A stretch of 64,000 nt of DNA, from NCBI RefSeq assembly GCF_014678725.1, contig NZ_CP061497.1:2930001-2994000 (forward strand), read 5' to 3'. The translations under genes were made by a program, and so were the position numbers. The notes beneath the pieces are model-generated. The model saw nothing but the letters and a program-made list of their open reading frames with translations, made no database searches and had not been told where the DNA came from. Source of the DNA: Thermomonas sp. XSG. Lineage in GTDB: Bacteria; Pseudomonadota; Gammaproteobacteria; Xanthomonadales; Xanthomonadaceae. Position 1 is the first letter of the stretch, and every line of letters starts with the position of its first letter. Shown in pieces: positions 37,196 through 44,042 of this stretch.

Positions 37196-38875
37196 TCAGC
37201 CCGCCTTGACCGGGTCGCGCAGTTCCTTGCGCAGGATCTTGCCGACGTTGCTCTTGGGCAGTTCGTTGCGGAACTCGACCAGCTTCGGCCGCTTGTAGCC
37301 GGTCAGGTTCTCGTGGCAGAACGCCTTCACCTGTTCGGCGGTGAGCGCGGGATCCTTCTTGACGATGAACACCTTCACCGTCTCGCCGCTGTGTTCGTCC
37401 GGTACGCCGATGGCGGCGACTTCCAGCACTCCCGGCATCATCGCGATCACGTCTTCCACTTCGTTCGGGTACACGTTGAAGCCGGACACCAGGATCATGT
37501 CCTTCTTGCGGTCGACGATGTAGAAGTAGCCTTGGCCGTCCATCTTCGCCATGTCGCCGGTATGCAGCCAACCTTCGGCATCCATGACCTTGGCGGTTTC
37601 CTCGGGGCGCTGCCAGTAGCCCTTCATCACCTGCGGGCCCTTCACGCAAAGTTCGCCGATTTCGCCCATCGGCAGGATGCTGCCGTCCTCGCCCTTGATG
37701 CACACATCGGTGGACGGCACCGGCAGGCCGATGGAACCGTTGTACTCGCGCAGGTCCAGCGGGTTGATGCACACAGCCGGCGCGGTTTCGGTGAGGCCAT
37801 AGGCTTCGGCAAGGGTCACCCCGGTGACCTGCTTCCACTTGTCGGCCACGGCGCGCTGCACCGCCATGCCGCCACCCAGGGTCAGGTGCAGGCGCGAGAA
37901 GTCCACCTGGTCGAAACCGGGCGTGTGCAGCAGGCCGTTGAACAGGGTGTTGACGCCGGTGATGGCGGTGAAACCGGAACCCTTCAGCTCCTTGACGAAG
38001 CCGGGCATGTCGCGCGGGTTGGTGATCAGCAGGTTGGACGCGCCGAACTTCATGAACACCAGGCAGTTCGCGGTCAGTGCGAAGATGTGGTACAGCGGCA
38101 GCGCGGTGACGATCTTCTCCTCGCCCTGCTTGACGTTGGTGCCCACCCACGCCGCAGCCTGCTGCATGTTGGCCACCATGTTGCGGTGGGTCAGCATGGC
38201 GCCCTTGGACACGCCGGTGGTGCCGCCGGTGTACTGCAGGAAGGCCAGGTCTTCCGGCGCGTTGCGGATCTGCGGCAGCTGGTGCATGCGGCCCAGGGTG
38301 AGGGTGTCGCGGAAGCGCACCGCACCCGGGATGGCGTAGTCCGGCACCATCTTCTTCACGTGCTTCAGCACGAGGTTGACGATGGCGCCCTTGGGGAAGC
38401 CCAGCATGTCGCCGAGGCCGGTGGTGATGGCGCGCACGCCGGGCAGTTGCGCAAGCACTTCCTGCGCCACCTTGCCGAAGTTGTCCATCACCAGCAGCAC
38501 GCTGGCGCCGGAGTCCGCCATCTGGTGCTTGAGTTCGCGCGCGGTGTACATCGGGTTGGTGTTGACCACCGTCAGCCCCGCGCGCAGCACGCCGAACAGG
38601 GCGATCGGGTACTGCAGGCAGTTGGGCATCATGATCGCCACCCGATCGCCCTTCTTGAGCTTCAGTTCGCCCAGCAGGTAGCCGGCGAAATCGCGGCTCA
38701 GGCGGTCCAGCTCGGCGTAGGTGATCGCCTTGCCCATGTTGATGAAGGCGGTCTTGTCGCGATACTTCTGCAGCGCGGTTTCGAACACGTCGTTGATCGA
38801 CGTGAACTCGTTGAGGTCGATTTCGGCAGGCACGCCGGCCGGGTAATGGGCCAGCCAAGGACGGTCGAAACTCAT
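37196..38875 (-). CDS. fadD: Long-chain fatty acid-CoA ligase (FadD; RpfB-like)
   Basis: This 559-aa adenylate-forming enzyme activates long-chain fatty acids to acyl-CoA. Motifs are the P-loop Y-T-G-G-T-T-G-V-S-K-G near residue 210, L-A-E-A-Y-G-L-T-E-T, and T-G-D-M-A-K-M-D followed by D-R-K-K-D-M-I. A C-terminal catalytic Lys lies in S-N-V-G-K-I-L-R-K. Start M-S-F-D-R-P-W and the length match Xanthomonas RpfB, which sits beside the aconitase RpfA and the DSF synthase RpfF. Here the aconitase lies upstream, but no rpfF follows. ATG 38875 has an AGGGGAG ribosome site. A perfect inverted repeat lies 30 nt before it. Confidence 0.94.
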   Translation of the reverse strand: MSFDRPWLAHYPAGVPAEIDLNEFTSINDVFETALQKYRDKTAFINMGKAITYAELDRLSRDFAGYLLGELKLKKGDRVAIMMPNCLQYPIALFGVLRAGLTVVNTNPMYTARELKHQMADSGASVLLVMDNFGKVAQEVLAQLPGVRAITTGLGDMLGFPKGAIVNLVLKHVKKMVPDYAIPGAVRFRDTLTLGRMHQLPQIRNAPEDLAFLQYTGGTTGVSKGAMLTHRNMVANMQQAAAWVGTNVKQGEEKIVTALPLYHIFALTANCLVFMKFGASNLLITNPRDMPGFVKELKGSGFTAITGVNTLFNGLLHTPGFDQVDFSRLHLTLGGGMAVQRAVADKWKQVTGVTLAEAYGLTETAPAVCINPLDLREYNGSIGLPVPSTDVCIKGEDGSILPMGEIGELCVKGPQVMKGYWQRPEETAKVMDAEGWLHTGDMAKMDGQGYFYIVDRKKDMILVSGFNVYPNEVEDVIAMMPGVLEVAAIGVPDEHSGETVKVFIVKKDPALTAEQVKAFCHENLTGYKRPKLVEFRNELPKSNVGKILRKELRDPVKAG

Positions 38876-38905
38876 GCACTGCTCCCCTGCGAGTGTGATC
38901 CGCCG

Positions 38906-38937
38906 TCGAATGCGGCGGCGTATGGAATTGCATTCGA
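38906..38937. promoter_or_regulatory. Perfect 8-bp inverted repeat, 16-nt spacer, in the fadD promoter region
   Basis: TCGAATGC (38906-38913) and GCATTCGA (38930-38937) are exact complements. A second hairpin, CCGCCG/CGGCGG (38900-38918), overlaps the left arm. The site lies between divergent fadD and the small lipoprotein gene, where an acyl-responsive regulator could act on both. It is a candidate operator. Confidence 0.5.
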
Positions 38938-38994
38938 TTTGAGCATAGCCTCCCATGCCTGACAAGGCGACGCCCATGGGCAAAGGCTGCTGCA

Positions 38995-39459
38995 GTGCGG
39001 CATTCGGCGGATTTCCTGCAATCGTTGCGATGGCGCTGCACGTGGTGCCTGCTGGCGCTTGCGCTGTTCGTGGCGGGCTGCACCCGTCCCCCGCCGGAGC
39101 AGGCGGTACGCGCGCAGCTGCAGGCGCTGCAGGCCGCCATCGATGTGCGCGATTCCGATGCCGTGGCGGACCTGCTGGCCGAGGATTTCATCGGCAACGA
39201 GGGGCTGGACCGGCGCGGTGCCAAGCGGCTGGCGGCGGGGCTGTTCCTGCGTTACCGCGATGTCGGGGCGAAGCTGGGCCCGGTTGAGGTGGAGCTGCGC
39301 GGCGAAGCCGATGCCGTGGCCCGCTTCAACCTGCTGGCCACCGGCGGAGCGGGAGGGTTGCTGCCGGAAAGCGGACAGGCGTATCGGGTCGAGACCGGCT
39401 GGCGCCTGGTCGATGGCGAGTGGCGGCTGCGCAGTGCCAGTTGGAAGGCGGCCTTGTAG
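38995..39459 (+). CDS. Small lipoprotein, NTF2/SnoaL-like fold probable
   Basis: This 154-aa protein starts with GTG (AAAGG upstream) and has a signal peptide ending in lipobox V-A-G-C at ~residue 29. The mature part (A-V-R-A-Q-L-Q-A-L-Q-A-A-I-D-V-R-D-S-D-A-V-A-D-L-L-, split here for length) looks like the first helices of an NTF2-like domain. It is followed by beta strands ending G-E-W-R-L-R-S-A-S-W. The function is unknown. It is transcribed divergently from fadD and toward acnA, in the gap that separates rpfB-like and acnA genes. Confidence 0.78.
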   Translation: MRHSADFLQSLRWRCTWCLLALALFVAGCTRPPPEQAVRAQLQALQAAIDVRDSDAVADLLAEDFIGNEGLDRRGAKRLAAGLFLRYRDVGAKLGPVEVELRGEADAVARFNLLATGGAGGLLPESGQAYRVETGWRLVDGEWRLRSASWKAAL

Positions 39460-39489
39460 GACGCCGCCTTCCGGTGCGGGCCGCGGCGG

Positions 39490-42246
39490 TTACGCGCCTG
39501 CCGGGCGCGCCGCCAGCTGCCGCAGCACGTACTGCAGCAGGCCGCCGTGGCGGGCGTATTCCACTTCCTTGGGCGTGAGCAGCAGCACGTCCACCTCGAA
39601 CACGATCCTGGTGCCGTCGTCGCGGGTGGCGGTGACGGTGGCGGTCTTGGTGCTGCCATCAGCCAAGCCGGTGATGGCGTAGGTCTCCGTGCCGGTCAGG
39701 CCGAGGCCGGGGGCGGTCTGGCCATCCTTGAACTGCAGCGGCAGCACGCCCATGCCCACCAGGTTGCTGCGGTGGATGCGCTCGAAGCTCTCGGCGATCA
39801 CCGCCTTCACCCCCAGCAGCAGGGTCCCCTTGGCCGCCCAGTCGCGGCTGGAGCCGGTGCCGTATTCCTTGCCGGCGATGACCAGCAGCGGCGTGCCGTC
39901 GGCCTTGTACTTCATCGCGGCATCGAAGATCGCCAGCTTCTCCGGCGGCTGCGCGCCGAAGTACAGCGTGTTGCCGCCTTCCTCGCCACCGAAGAAGCGG
40001 TTCTTGATACGGATGTTGGCGAAGGTGCCGCGCACCATCACGTCGTCGTTGCCGCGGCGGCTGCCGTAGCTGTTGAAGTCCTGCGGGGCCACGCCGCGCG
40101 CCATCAGATAGCGGCCGGCGGGCGATTCCTTCTTGATGCTGCCGGCCGGGCTGATGTGGTCGGTGGTGATGGAATCGCCGAAGTAGCCCAGCACGCGCGC
40201 GCCGGCGATGTCGTCGATGCGGCCCGCCTGCATGGTCATGCCGTCGAAGTAGGGCGGGTTCTTGATGTAGGTGGAATCGCCGCTCCAGGCGTACAGCTGG
40301 CCGTCGGGCGAGGCGATGCCGTTCCAGCGCGCATCGCCCCTGAACACGTCGGCGTAGTTGGCCTTGAACATGTCCGGGCCGATGGTGGCGGCGATGGTGG
40401 AATGGATCTCCGCGCTGCTGGGCCAGAGGTCCTTCAGGTAGACCGGGTTGCCGTCGCGGTCGTTGCCCAGCGGCTCGCAGGTCAAGTCCACCGTGGTGCT
40501 GCCGGCCAGCGCGTAGGCCACCACCAGCGGCGGGCTGGCGAGGTAGTTCATCTTCACTTCGGCGTGGATACGGCCTTCGAAGTTGCGGTTGCCGGACAGC
40601 ACCGACGCCACGCACAGGTCGCCCGCGGCGATGCCGGCGCTCACCTCGACCGGCAGCGGCCCGGAGTTGCCGATGCAGGTGGTGCAACCGTAGCCCACGG
40701 TGTAGAAGCCGATCTTCTCCAGCTCGGTCAGCAGGCCGGCCTTCTGCAGGTAGTCGGTCACCACCCGCGAGCCCGGTGCCAGCGAGGTCTTCACCCACGG
40801 CTTGCGGGTCAGCCCGCGCGCGGCGGCGTTGCGGGCCAGCAGGCCGGCCGCGACCATCACCGCGGGGTTGGAGGTGTTGGTGCAGGAGGTGATGGCGGCG
40901 ATGACCACCGCACCGTCCTTGATCCGCACATGGGCCCCGTCGATGGCGATGTCGGCCTGGCCCTTGCCGTGCTGCTCGTTGCCCACCGCGGCGCCACCGC
41001 CTTCGGCGATGAAATCGGCCACCTCCTCGCTGCGCTTGTCGCGGGCGGCGGTCAGCACCGCGATCGCGGCGCGGCTGTTGTCCGGCATCTCCGGCAGCAA
41101 CACCCGGTCCTGCGGGCGCTTGGGGCCGGCCAGCGACGGCCGCACCGTCGCCATGTCCAGCGCCAGCATCGAGCTGTACTGCGCGTGCGGGCTGTCCGGC
41201 GTGTGCCACAACCCCTGCGCCTTGGCATAGGCCTCGACCAGCGCGATCTGCGCTTCGCTGCGGCCGGACAGGCGCAGGTAGTTGAGCGACTCGGCGTCGA
41301 TGGGGAAGATCGCGCAGGTGGCGCCATATTCCGGCGACATGTTGCCGATGGTGGCGCGGTCGGCCAGCGGCAGGTGTTGCAGGCCGTCGCCGTAGAACTC
41401 CACGAACTTCCCGACCACGCCGTGCTGGCGCAGCATCTGGGTGACGGTCAGCACCAGGTCGGTGGCGGTGGCGCCTTCCGGCAGCCGGCCGCTGAGCTGG
41501 AAGCCCACCACCTGCGGGATCAGCATCGACGAGGGTTGCCCCAGCATCGCCGCCTCGGCCTCGATGCCGCCCACGCCCCAGCCCAGCACGCCGATGCCGT
41601 TGACCATGGTGGTGTGACTGTCGGTGCCGAACAGGGTGTCGGGGAAGGCCCATAGTTCGCCGTCGACCTGCCGGGTCATCACCACCCGCGCCAGGTATTC
41701 CAGGTTCACCTGGTGGACGATGCCGGTGTTGGGCGGCACCACCTTGAAGTCGGCGAATGCCTTCTGGCCCCAGCGCAGGAAGCCGTAGCGCTCGGCGTTG
41801 CGTTCGAACTCGATGCGCCCGTTGATGTCCAGCGCATCCGGGCGGGCAAAGGCGTCCACCTGCACCGAGTGGTCGATGACCAGCTCCGAGGGAATCTGCG
41901 GGTTGATCTGCTCGGGCCGGCCGCCCAGCTTGACCACCGCATCGCGCATCGCCGCCAGGTCCACCACGCAGGGCACGCCGGTGAAGTCCTGCAGGATCAC
42001 CCGCCCCGGCATGAAGGCGATCTCGGTGTCCGGCACCGCCTTCGGGTTCCATTTCGCCACCGCCTCGATATGCGCGGGCAGCACGCTCACGCCATCCTCG
42101 TGGCGGAGCAGGTTCTCCAGCAGGATCTTCATCGACCACGGCAGGTGCTTGAGGTCGAAGCGTTCGCCCAGCGCCGGCAGACTGTGGAAAGCGTAGTCTT
42201 GGCCGTTAACGTGGAGCGTGGCACGGGTGGCGAAGGTGTTGCTCAT
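39490..42246 (-). CDS. acnA: Aconitate hydratase A
   Basis: This 918-aa enzyme isomerises citrate and isocitrate through a [4Fe-4S] cluster in the TCA cycle. The cluster cysteines lie in I-T-S-C-T-N-T-S-N-P and Y-G-C-T-T-C-I-G-N-S-G-P. The swivelling C-terminal domain has the conserved Y-G-S-R-R-G-N and G-S-S-R-D-W-A motifs. The length is that of the AcnA/IRP-type family. In Xanthomonas the homologue beside rpfB is named RpfA. Two adjacent hairpins lie in its 5' leader (42273-42317). The convergent lipoprotein gene ends 30 nt away. Confidence 0.95.
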   Translation of the reverse strand: MSNTFATRATLHVNGQDYAFHSLPALGERFDLKHLPWSMKILLENLLRHEDGVSVLPAHIEAVAKWNPKAVPDTEIAFMPGRVILQDFTGVPCVVDLAAMRDAVVKLGGRPEQINPQIPSELVIDHSVQVDAFARPDALDINGRIEFERNAERYGFLRWGQKAFADFKVVPPNTGIVHQVNLEYLARVVMTRQVDGELWAFPDTLFGTDSHTTMVNGIGVLGWGVGGIEAEAAMLGQPSSMLIPQVVGFQLSGRLPEGATATDLVLTVTQMLRQHGVVGKFVEFYGDGLQHLPLADRATIGNMSPEYGATCAIFPIDAESLNYLRLSGRSEAQIALVEAYAKAQGLWHTPDSPHAQYSSMLALDMATVRPSLAGPKRPQDRVLLPEMPDNSRAAIAVLTAARDKRSEEVADFIAEGGGAAVGNEQHGKGQADIAIDGAHVRIKDGAVVIAAITSCTNTSNPAVMVAAGLLARNAAARGLTRKPWVKTSLAPGSRVVTDYLQKAGLLTELEKIGFYTVGYGCTTCIGNSGPLPVEVSAGIAAGDLCVASVLSGNRNFEGRIHAEVKMNYLASPPLVVAYALAGSTTVDLTCEPLGNDRDGNPVYLKDLWPSSAEIHSTIAATIGPDMFKANYADVFRGDARWNGIASPDGQLYAWSGDSTYIKNPPYFDGMTMQAGRIDDIAGARVLGYFGDSITTDHISPAGSIKKESPAGRYLMARGVAPQDFNSYGSRRGNDDVMVRGTFANIRIKNRFFGGEEGGNTLYFGAQPPEKLAIFDAAMKYKADGTPLLVIAGKEYGTGSSRDWAAKGTLLLGVKAVIAESFERIHRSNLVGMGVLPLQFKDGQTAPGLGLTGTETYAITGLADGSTKTATVTATRDDGTRIVFEVDVLLLTPKEVEYARHGGLLQYVLRQLAARPAGA

Positions 42247-42272
42247 GGACGTGCTCCCGATCGTGCGTGGCG

Positions 42273-42317
42273 GCGTCCGGCCAAGGCCGGACGCTGGAGA
42301 AAAGCGGGGGTCCCCGC
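42273..42317 (-). promoter_or_regulatory. Tandem hairpins in the acnA leader (attenuator-like)
   Basis: A perfect 10-bp inverted repeat, GCGTCCGGCC/GGCCGGACGC with a 2-nt centre (42273-42294), lies 27 nt before the acnA ATG. A second, GCGGG/CCCGC (42304-42317), is followed on the minus strand by TTTT. Order on the transcript: terminator-like hairpin, then the long hairpin, then the ribosome site. Confidence 0.5.
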
Positions 42318-42370
42318 GTCATCTTGCGGTTCCGATGTTAAGCCTGATTGAAAAGGGGCGAGGTTCGGTG

Positions 42371-43195
42371 ATGAAACCCACGCGGGCGATCCAATCGAGG
42401 CAGGGCCGGCGCAGCAGCGCGTTGCTTGCCTTGCTGGCGGTGATCCTTCCGGCGCAGGCCGCCAGCGGCGCGGCATCGGGCCTCTGGCCCTGGCTGCTGG
42501 TCGTGCTGGCGTTGCTGCTGGCGGCGGCCGCCGGCGTCTGGGGACGGCGCCAGCGCCGCGAACGCGCGCAGTTGCAACGTCAACTGGACGAATGCGCCGC
42601 CACCCTGCGCCAGCAGGGCGAGCAGTTGCAGACAGCGCGGCGCGACCGGGAGGGACTGGTCGGGCGCCTGCAGCAGCAGGCGGTGGAGTTCGGCCGCCAG
42701 GCCCACGAGGACGGCTTGACCGGGCTGCCCAACGGACGCGCGTTCGACGAGGGGTTCTCGCACCATTTCGCCCGCGCCAAGCGGCATGGCCAGGCGCTGT
42801 GCCTGATGCTGCTGGACCTGGACCATATCCGCCAGATCAACGACACCTGGTCGCATGCGATCGGCGACGAGGTGCTGGCGGAAGCCGCGCGGCTGCTGCG
42901 GTCGGTCTGCCGCACCTCGGACCTGCCGGCGCGGCTGGGCGGCGACGCCTTCGCGGTGATCCTCACCGACACCGACATGGAGGGCGGCAAGCGCTTCAGC
43001 CAGCGGTTGCACGCCGCGTTCGCCAGCTGCCGGAGCTGGCACACCGCCGAAGCCGGCCCCAACTACGTCAGCTTCAGCGCCGGCCTGGTGCAGCTGGGCG
43101 AAGACGACCAGGCGCCGGCGCAGCTGCGCCAGCGCGCCGACCGGGCGCTGTACCTGGCCAAGCACGCCGGCGGCGCCCGCACCAGCCTGGGCTGA
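42371..43195 (+). CDS. GGDEF-family membrane protein with degenerate GGDAF site
   Basis: This 274-aa protein has an N-terminal hydrophobic region at ~15-60 (two segments), a coiled-coil linker at ~60-115 and a GGDEF domain at ~115-270. The signature is G-G-D-A-F at residues 190-194: the fourth residue, normally Glu, is Ala. An RxxD inhibitory-site motif is kept at 181-184. The G-H motif is S-H and the metal-site L-D-L-D-H is present. The missing Glu probably lowers or abolishes cyclase activity, leaving a c-di-GMP-binding role possible. The ATG has GAGG 7 nt upstream. It is divergent from acnA. Confidence 0.85.
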   Translation: MKPTRAIQSRQGRRSSALLALLAVILPAQAASGAASGLWPWLLVVLALLLAAAAGVWGRRQRRERAQLQRQLDECAATLRQQGEQLQTARRDREGLVGRLQQQAVEFGRQAHEDGLTGLPNGRAFDEGFSHHFARAKRHGQALCLMLLDLDHIRQINDTWSHAIGDEVLAEAARLLRSVCRTSDLPARLGGDAFAVILTDTDMEGGKRFSQRLHAAFASCRSWHTAEAGPNYVSFSAGLVQLGEDDQAPAQLRQRADRALYLAKHAGGARTSLG

Positions 43196-43225
43196 ATCCG
43201 CGCGGGCAGGGGCCTGCACGGCCTT

Positions 43226-43245
43226 GCCGATGCCACGCCATCGGC
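43226..43245 (+). terminator. Hairpin after the GGDAF gene
   Basis: A perfect 7-bp stem, GCCGATG/CATCGGC, has a 6-nt loop and lies 30 nt after the stop. A smaller GCAGG/CCTGC hairpin precedes it (43206-43217). There is no T tract, so its terminator function is uncertain. Confidence 0.4.
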
Positions 43246-43345
43246 CGCGTACCTGTGGCCGGATCCCAGCGTCATCGACGCGGCTGTGCCCCGGCAGTCG
43301 TTCAAGCCGGTAGGGGCTCGCCGCCTCGTGCGGTGGGTCCGGCGG

Positions 43346-43375
43346 TTGGAGTATGTACTGAGAAGTATGTATAAT
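43346..43375 (+). promoter_or_regulatory. Sigma-70 promoter of vapBC with direct repeat
   Basis: TTGGAG (43346-43351) and a consensus TATAAT (43370-43375) are 18 nt apart, 29 nt before the vapB ATG. GTATGTA occurs twice with a 14-nt period (43351-43357 and 43365-43371), overlapping the promoter, as expected for an autoregulatory antitoxin site. Confidence 0.75.
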
Positions 43376-43404
43376 TCCGGCCTACCCAAATCGCAGGGCT
43401 GCCC

Positions 43405-43605
43405 ATGGAAGCCACCGTCGCAGAGCGCGGCCAGATCACCTTGCCGAAGGCCGTGCGTGATGCCCTGGGCCTGACCAAGGGCAGCGTGCTCAAGGTCGAA
43501 CTGGATGGCGGCCGCATCGTCCTCTCCAAGCACGTCGACGACGCCATCTCGCGCGTGCGCGGCAAGTTCGCGCTGGATGCGGGCGCCAAGGGGAAGCCCG
43601 CGTGA
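43405..43605 (+). CDS. vapB: AbrB/MazE-type antitoxin (VapB-like)
   Basis: This 66-aa protein has the swapped-hairpin SpoVT-AbrB fold at residues ~1-45 (V-A-E-R-G-Q-I-T-L-P-K-A-V-R-D-A-L-G-L, then V-L-K-V-E-L-D-G-G-R-I-V-L). A basic tail is the expected toxin-binding part. Its TGA overlaps the GTG of the PIN-domain gene (4-bp overlap). A strong promoter with direct repeats lies just upstream, fitting autoregulation by the complex. Confidence 0.9.
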   Translation: MEATVAERGQITLPKAVRDALGLTKGSVLKVELDGGRIVLSKHVDDAISRVRGKFALDAGAKGKPA

Positions 43606-44000
43606 TTGCCGTCGACGCGCCGGTGCTGGTCGAGCTGCTGGCCGACGGCGCCCATGCCGACGCCGTGGAAACGACGCTGCGCCAGGCGCTGGGTGCCGGC
43701 CGGGTGGTGGTCAGCGACGCCGCATTGGCGCAGCTGTCCGCCGCCCTACGCAACGGCGCCGATGCCCTGTCCGCGCTGGAGGAAATGGGCATCCATTACA
43801 GCGCGGTGGAATCCAAGTCGGCGCTGCGCGCCGGCGAAATGCAGCGCCGCCAGCGCCAGCGCGGCGGCGAACCGCGCCCGATTTCCGACTTCCTGGTCGG
43901 TGCCCACGCGCTGCTGCAGTGCGATGCGCTGATCACCTTCGACGCCGAGTTCCATCGCGATTACTTCAAGGGCCTGAAGTTGATCGTCCCCCGGGACTGA
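43602..44000 (+). CDS. vapC: PIN-domain ribonuclease toxin (VapC-like)
   Basis: This 132-aa PIN domain starts with GTG. Acidic residues that bind Mg2+ are visible: Asp5 in I-A-V-D-A-P, Glu11 in V-L-V-E-L-L, Asp in P-I-S-D-F-L-V-G-A-H-A and Asp in I-T-F-D-A-E-F. All four catalytic positions therefore seem kept. VapC toxins cleave specific tRNAs or rRNA; the target here is unknown. It lies 42 nt upstream of acnB in the same direction, so the toxin transcript might read into acnB. Confidence 0.9.
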   Translation: MIAVDAPVLVELLADGAHADAVETTLRQALGAGRVVVSDAALAQLSAALRNGADALSALEEMGIHYSAVESKSALRAGEMQRRQRQRGGEPRPISDFLVGAHALLQCDALITFDAEFHRDYFKGLKLIVPRD

Positions 44001-44042
44001 CGGCCCCCTCCACACGTAGTACCTGCCAAGGAAACCCCCCAC

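Noticed and set aside
43311-43342. Third REP-like copy (GTAGGGGCTCGCC...) upstream of vapBC
   Set aside because: The stem needs two wobble pairs and the GCGATC tail is missing; too weak to group with the other two.
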